A DNA stretch of 64,000 bases. Source: Owenia fusiformis (Eukaryota; Annelida; Polychaeta; Sabellida; Oweniidae). The notes under the pieces are model-generated. The model had not been told where the DNA came from, made no database searches, and worked only from the letters and a program-made list of their open reading frames with translations. The position numbers were made by a program, and so were the translations under genes. The stretch lies in contig CAIIXF020000007.1 in NCBI GenBank assembly GCA_903813345.2, positions 22,681,564-22,745,563 on the forward strand, read 5' to 3'. The number at the start of each line of letters is the position of its first letter. Position 1 is the first letter of the stretch. Of this stretch, positions 63,726 to 64,000 are shown piece by piece.

Positions 63726-64000
63726 TTATGTCACCACCAAAATGGTGACATATTGTTATGGTCTCCGTGTTATGGCGTCCGGCGGTTGGAGGTTGGCGTC
63801 CGGCGGTTGGAGGTTGGCGTCTGTAACAATTTCTTACAACTTCCTATAACTTAACAAATACTGTTTAGACTGACTTCAATTTTTTTCTAAATCATCTACA
63901 TGTTCTCAGAAGTTCAAATCTGACTTTAGATTTGACATTTGACCTTCAATGACCTTCTCAAGGTCAAAAAGGTCTTTTTTCAACTTGCTTCACATTGACT
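63726..64000. mobile_element. Longer copy of the ATGTCACCACC element family, cut by the window end
   Basis: ATGTCACCACCAAAATGGTG at the left, then ATATTGTTATGGTCTCC and a twice-repeated GGCGTCCGGCGGTTGGAGGT, then GGCGTCTGTAACAATTTC. It shares its start and core with the short copies at 16771, 20677 and 49231 but continues into longer unique sequence, so it may be closer to the full-length element. Confidence 0.55.

Overview
The window is animal nuclear DNA, most likely from a marine invertebrate and probably a bivalve mollusc. It is AT-rich, full of GT-AG introns, and littered with short non-autonomous transposons, a tRNA-derived SINE and (GTCTGTCC)-type element ends of the kind common in bivalve genomes. 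The taxon is an inference from repeat style; no species marker is present.

Almost the whole window is one plus-strand gene. I could place 89 exons between 1002 and 63697. Joined, they give 18,521 coding bases. After a two-base partial codon this is a single open frame of 6,173 codons with every splice phase matching, and the gene runs off both ends of the window. The product is a giant extracellular-type cysteine-rich protein made of short repeats of the Ephrin_rec_like / GCC2_GCC3 type, with C-P-x-G-x-Y and Y-Y-C-P-x-G motifs. No signal peptide, membrane segment, kinase or other catalytic domain is seen in the window. The gene symbol and function are unknown.

Layout: 1-1001 is an upstream intron with one small hairpin transposon. 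Exon 1 (1002-1095) is EGF-like and is followed by an 8.9-kb intron (1096-9992) holding an 81-bp minisatellite and a CpG-bearing patch. Exons 2-15 (9993-18060) carry compact modules. Exons 16-28 (18406-24492) are transitional. From exon 29 (24812) the protein is built from a long super-repeat of about 685 residues: one diverged copy (24812-30332), five full copies (30658-34399, 34738-39341, 39672-45667, 45668-54001, 54002-60572) and a sixth cut by the window end (60573-63697). Two sequence landmarks recur at 677-693 residue spacing, always by a whole number of codons, which also supports the exon model.

The introns hold most of the accessory DNA: a 1.7-kb foldback element built of short satellites (27658-29325), an 852-bp near-perfect palindrome (43937-44788), a SINE (38721-39044), two related long-repeat elements (46174-47502 and 57286-58029), several small terminal-inverted-repeat elements, two decayed pseudo-exons (25940-26095 and 30434-30590), and an insert with a promoter-like motif cluster (59640-60410). 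No second protein gene, CRISPR array, rRNA gene or free-standing tRNA gene was found.
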